Assembly (NCBI GenBank): GCA_938045195.1
Contig: CALINC010000124.1
Coordinates: forward strand, 1-6,821
Origin: an uncultured Treponema sp.
Lineage (GTDB): Bacteria; Spirochaetota; Spirochaetia; Treponematales; Treponemataceae
Length of the DNA stretch: 6,821 nt
Direction of reading: 5' to 3'
Positions 3,905 through 6,821 of this stretch are shown piece after piece. The number at the start of each line of letters is the position of its first letter. Within the stretch, counting starts at the first letter, position 1. The notes under the pieces are model-generated. The model had not been told where the DNA came from, did no database searches, and saw only the letters and a program-made list of their open reading frames with translations. Both the position numbers and the translations under genes were made by a program.

Positions 3905-6121
3905 CTACACCTTAAACTTTCCTACCTCTTTAGAGAGGCTTTCAATACTTTCTTTATTCTTTTGACTTATTGCGTTTACCTCCTGTATGGCATTGCTGAT
4001 TTGCACGGCACCGGAGACCATTTCGTTCATACTGTCGGTGATAACGCGGGTAAGTTCATCGAGTTTTTGCATTTCTTGAGCAACGTTTTCGCCACCGCAA
4101 AGCATCTTGGCAGAGCTGTCATTTACTTGATTGGTTACCGTATTGATGTCGCGAATTGCAATGAGTACTTCTTTACTGCCGTTCTCTTGTTCACGCATAG
4201 CGTCCATTAGGTTTTGGCTCATCATTTTTACCTGCTCGGAAAGAGTGAAAATGGCATTAAACTTTTCTTCTGCCGTTTTTGAAGATGAGGAAAGAGCTTC
4301 AATCTCGCCCGAAAGCACTTTAAGCGTTTCAGTAATGGTTTTGCCCTGAGTGCTTGATTCTTCTGCGAGCTTGCGGATTTCGTCGGCGACGACCGCAAAG
4401 CCCTTGCCTGCCTCGCCTGCGTGAGCAGCTTCAATAGCGGCGTTCATAGCCAATAGGTTTGTCTGACTTGCAATATGCTGAATAACATTGCTGGCTTCCA
4501 ATAGACCGCTCGATTCTTCGGCAATTTTTTGTGTAACACTGTTTGCTCCTGAAATTGTCTCTTTACCGTCGGCGGTGGCGGAAGCAAGAGTTTTTATAAC
4601 GTCATCGGTTTTGCCGAGGGTCTGCGTGATTGAAGCGATATTGCCAACCATCTGCTCAATAGCTGAAGAAGACTCTGCAACGCTGGCTGCCTGATTTTCG
4701 ATATTGCCGTTAAGTTGCCTTATGGTACGGATAATTTCTTCAACAGTAGTCGCCGTTTCGGTAACACTTGTAGCTTGGGTCATTGTCTGTTGCTTAACCC
4801 CGTCGATGTTGGTGCTTATACGGTGTACGGCACTTGCTGTTTCGCTCATATTTTCCGAAAGGTCTTTGCCGACACATTTCATTGAGTCCGTATTTTCCGC
4901 CATAGATTTAATTGAGCCACTTATTTTTTCAATGGTGTGGTTAAAGTGTTTTGAAAGCAAAGTGAACTCATCGTTACCGCTGACTGGAAGTCTACCAGTA
5001 TAATCATCATTTTCGGAAACAGCTTCGAGTACTGAAATAATCAGCTTAATCGGCTTTATAATATGAAATGCAAAAACAGCAGCGGTAATTAGAAAAACTA
5101 TAAGCAAGATAGCACCGACAAAAATCATGGATTTCAAAATAGTATAATATTCTGCGAGTGCCTCATTTTCTTTCATAAATGCAACTAGTTTCCAATTAAG
5201 ACCTTCGACGGTATATACTTCAGTAAGCCATTTTTCATTGTCCATATTAACGCTAACGCTACCGTCGTTAAGCTGCGACAAACTGAGAAAATCCGCTATC
5301 CCCGTTTCATTCATCTTTTTAAAATTGAAATCGGAATGCATAGGATCGGCTAAAATGGTGTTGTCGCTTTGCACAAGCATAATATAACCGGTTTTTCCTA
5401 TTTTGAATTTTGAAATCATATCCGCTAAACTATTCAACGTAACTTCAATACTGACATTTCCCACGTGTTCATTTTGATATGAATGTACACTGCGAGACAA
5501 GCATACGACAATATCGCCAACTGTAGACAAATACGCATTTGTAATAATCCGATTCCCGATATTTTCTGAAGCTGCAACATACCAGCCACGTTTACGCGGG
5601 TCATAACCTGCGGACATTTCACCGTCAAAGTTTGTTGCATAGCCTCCCCATTTTGTCCCGAGATATACTTCAACATATTCCGGAAAGGAAGAATAAATCT
5701 CTTTAAATAATGAAACCAGTTTTTGTTCGGTTTCGCTTTTAATTGTTTCGCTTACTTTAATGTTTTCCGTCTCAAGCACATACGAATGAATTGACGCATC
5801 CGCTTCACGGCAATACCGATGTTCGGAAAGCATTTTCAGCATGTTTGAAGTGTTGTCGAAAAATATATTGATTCCGTTTTCAACAAGCTTCATATCACGT
5901 GCAATACTTTTATGAAAATGTGCTATATTCGACTTTCTAACTTGGTAACCGATAATCACGGACACCAATAGCACAAGAGCAATTATAATTGTTGTGAAAA
6001 CTAAAATAAGCTTCCTTCGGATTGAGAAATGAATACTTTTAACCGAAAATTGCTCTCCCTTATTCGGTTCCCCTTTGTTTATTTCAGAAGAAGGTGCAAC
6101 TTGCAAATCTTTGTTACTCAT
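3905..6121 (-). CDS. Methyl-accepting chemotaxis protein with dCache_1 sensor
   Basis: This 738-residue transmembrane receptor should sense a small ligand outside the cytoplasmic membrane and control CheA through CheW. A short cytoplasmic N-terminus precedes membrane segment 1 (about 38-60). The dCache_1 sensor spans about 61-330, membrane segment 2 about 331-354, HAMP about 355-407, and the rest is the coiled-coil signalling domain with its conserved tip (SQTNLLAMNAAIEAA, then GEAGKGFAVVADEIRKLAEES, about 552-589). The sensor carries Tyr173, Arg178, Trp180 and Tyr181, four of the residues of the dCache amino-acid-binding motif as I recall it. The expected final Asp appears to be Glu226. No C-terminal CheR/CheB pentapeptide is present. 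The start has AGAGGT 9 bases upstream (6131-6136). It lies 46 bp after a small membrane protein gene on the same strand. Confidence 0.95.
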   Translation of the reverse strand: MSNKDLQVAPSSEINKGEPNKGEQFSVKSIHFSIRRKLILVFTTIIIALVLLVSVIIGYQVRKSNIAHFHKSIARDMKLVENGINIFFDNTSNMLKMLSEHRYCREADASIHSYVLETENIKVSETIKSETEQKLVSLFKEIYSSFPEYVEVYLGTKWGGYATNFDGEMSAGYDPRKRGWYVAASENIGNRIITNAYLSTVGDIVVCLSRSVHSYQNEHVGNVSIEVTLNSLADMISKFKIGKTGYIMLVQSDNTILADPMHSDFNFKKMNETGIADFLSLSQLNDGSVSVNMDNEKWLTEVYTVEGLNWKLVAFMKENEALAEYYTILKSMIFVGAILLIVFLITAAVFAFHIIKPIKLIISVLEAVSENDDYTGRLPVSGNDEFTLLSKHFNHTIEKISGSIKSMAENTDSMKCVGKDLSENMSETASAVHRISTNIDGVKQQTMTQATSVTETATTVEEIIRTIRQLNGNIENQAASVAESSSAIEQMVGNIASITQTLGKTDDVIKTLASATADGKETISGANSVTQKIAEESSGLLEASNVIQHIASQTNLLAMNAAIEAAHAGEAGKGFAVVADEIRKLAEESSTQGKTITETLKVLSGEIEALSSSSKTAEEKFNAIFTLSEQVKMMSQNLMDAMREQENGSKEVLIAIRDINTVTNQVNDSSAKMLCGGENVAQEMQKLDELTRVITDSMNEMVSGAVQISNAIQEVNAISQKNKESIESLSKEVGKFKV

Positions 6122-6167
6122 ATCAAATATACCTCTATTTGAGCTGATTATGAAAGTCAGTTTATAC

Positions 6168-6320
6168 TTATACTAAAAATATTTCAATGATAGTGTTTTT
6201 CCATCCATGGACGGCAACGATGCCTAGGCATAAGCCTATGCCGAATACACTGCCAACGATTACGCCGTACAGAAAAGGCTTTCGTCCATTCGTACTGCTT
6301 TGTAAAAATTTGAGTTCCAT
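6168..6320 (-). CDS. Small single-pass membrane protein, unknown function
   Basis: This 50-residue protein starts MELKFLQSS and ends KNTIIEIFLV, with a TAA at 6168-6170. Residues 17-37 are hydrophobic and glycine-rich (LYGVIVGSVFGIG, then LCLGIVAV) and form one membrane helix. Positive residues at 13-14 (Arg-Lys) before the helix suggest the N-terminus stays in the cytoplasm. The start is well supported by AAAGGAGA at 6326-6333, with GGAG 6 bases before the ATG. That site directly follows the TGA of the upstream gene, so the two are coupled. I recognise no family. Its position between an unknown gene and a chemoreceptor on the same strand suggests one transcript, but no shared task can be named. 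Confidence 0.68.
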   Translation of the reverse strand: MELKFLQSSTNGRKPFLYGVIVGSVFGIGLCLGIVAVHGWKNTIIEIFLV

Positions 6321-6332
6321 ATGGTTCTCCTT

Positions 6333-6821
6333 TCACCGTAAAATCCTATCACCATCTTCGACGAAGAGCTTTTCGCGCATGGCAAGAACGTGAGACGCGC
6401 CCTTTCTCTGGAACGGAAAGCAGAAGTATAAAATCATGCGTTTGCCATCACGATTGGCAATCGCACATTCGACGGGAAGTAAGATGCGCCAGATGGCACG
6501 ATCACGAAGAATTCGTTTCGGAAGCGATGGCCAAGTCAGACGACAAAGTTCCTTACACTGTGCCACAAAATCCATACGTGCACGAACGGTACGTATGGGA
6601 AATGCCCCTTCCTTGCACGCAATCACGATGCGCAAGGTATCCGTAATACTTGCCATGTGAATGGTGCAGGTGCTATCTTCAGGCGCAAGCTGCTTTATTG
6701 TCTCTGTGATGGAGAGTTCAGCATAAATGCTGTTGCCGCCAAATGCTTTTAGCAGCGTCGATAGTGCAGGATATACGCTCTTTTGGTAGTCCTTATAGCC
6801 ATGAAATGTCCACGCATAAAT
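6333..6821 (-). CDS. Unrecognised protein, C-terminal 162 residues (5' end beyond window)
   Basis: The minus-strand frame is open without interruption from the window edge to a TGA at 6333-6335. It reads Ile-Tyr-Ala-Trp-Thr-Phe-His-Gly at the edge and ends GDRILR. A Met lies at 6656, but the frame continues well above it with normal protein-like sequence (for example LSTLLKAFGGNSIYAELSI), so the gene starts outside the window. The fragment looks soluble, with many Arg and Cys residues and a Leu/Ile-rich stretch near AIWRILLPVECAIANRDGKR. I do not recognise the family. It is visibly richer in G and C than the cassette genes. Its stop is followed at once by the ribosome binding site of the small membrane protein gene, so they share a transcript. 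Confidence 0.7.
   Translation of the reverse strand: MYAWTFHGYKDYQKSVYPALSTLLKAFGGNSIYAELSITETIKQLAPEDSTCTIHMASITDTLRIVIACKEGAFPIRTVRARMDFVAQCKELCRLTWPSLPKRILRDRAIWRILLPVECAIANRDGKRMILYFCFPFQRKGASHVLAMREKLFVEDGDRILR

Noticed and set aside
3898..3910. Sequence ACATCTACACC resembling the start of an attC
   Set aside because: The core is altered (ATCTACAC), no pairing arm follows, and it overlaps the stop codon of the chemoreceptor gene.
4131..5676. Several short open frames on both strands within the chemoreceptor gene
   Set aside because: They are shadows of the strongly supported 738-residue frame, with biased composition and no ribosome binding sites of note.
6200..6250. Short inverted repeats (GGCATA/TATGCC) near 6225-6242
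   Set aside because: Six-base arms inside a coding region, with no T-run and no copies elsewhere in the window.
6187..6660. Plus-strand open frames of 68 and 74 codons near the right end
   Set aside because: They lie antisense to an uninterrupted minus-strand frame and to the small membrane protein gene with its good ribosome binding site.

Overview
The window looks like an AT-rich, motile bacterium. The most likely source is a spirochete of the oral Treponema (T. denticola-like) group. This rests on an integron with attC-type sites whose arms resemble, from memory, those of the T. denticola chromosomal integron, next to a large dCache chemoreceptor gene. It is an inference, not a database match.

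Positions 1-187 may hold the last codons of an integron integrase reading in the same direction as the cassettes. They are followed by a near-consensus promoter (TTGATA, 17 bp, TATAAT) whose spacer and -10 box form a perfect palindrome with 11-bp arms, and then by a simple core site GTTAGAT, an attI candidate. Positions 188-3674 hold two complete gene cassettes. Cassette 1 (188-951) carries a HicA toxin / HicB antitoxin pair and ends in a 146-bp attC. Cassette 2 (952-3674) carries a terminator hairpin, a DNA methyltransferase and an overlapping PD-(D/E)XK protein that is probably the partner restriction enzyme; it ends in a 63-bp attC. The strongest evidence for cassettes is that the first heptamer of each one is the exact reverse complement of the R'' box at its own far end (GTTAGAT/ATCTAAC and GTTATGT/ACATAAC). 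That is what a circular cassette intermediate would give. Both attC sites also show unpaired C and A bases in the left arm (G and T on the bottom strand), the usual extrahelical bases.

After the second attC the array seems to end. Positions 3681-3904 are AT-rich with one 13-bp hairpin and no gene. From 3905 to the window end everything reads on the minus strand and is visibly less AT-rich: an unrecognised gene cut by the window edge, a 50-residue single-pass membrane protein with a strong ribosome binding site just after the previous stop, and a 738-residue methyl-accepting chemotaxis protein. These three probably form one transcription unit.

The two cassettes carry the two classic kinds of addiction module, toxin-antitoxin and restriction-modification. 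Both would punish loss of their cassette and so stabilise the array, while the restriction-modification pair also defends against foreign DNA. The chemoreceptor operon appears to be ordinary chromosomal flank.
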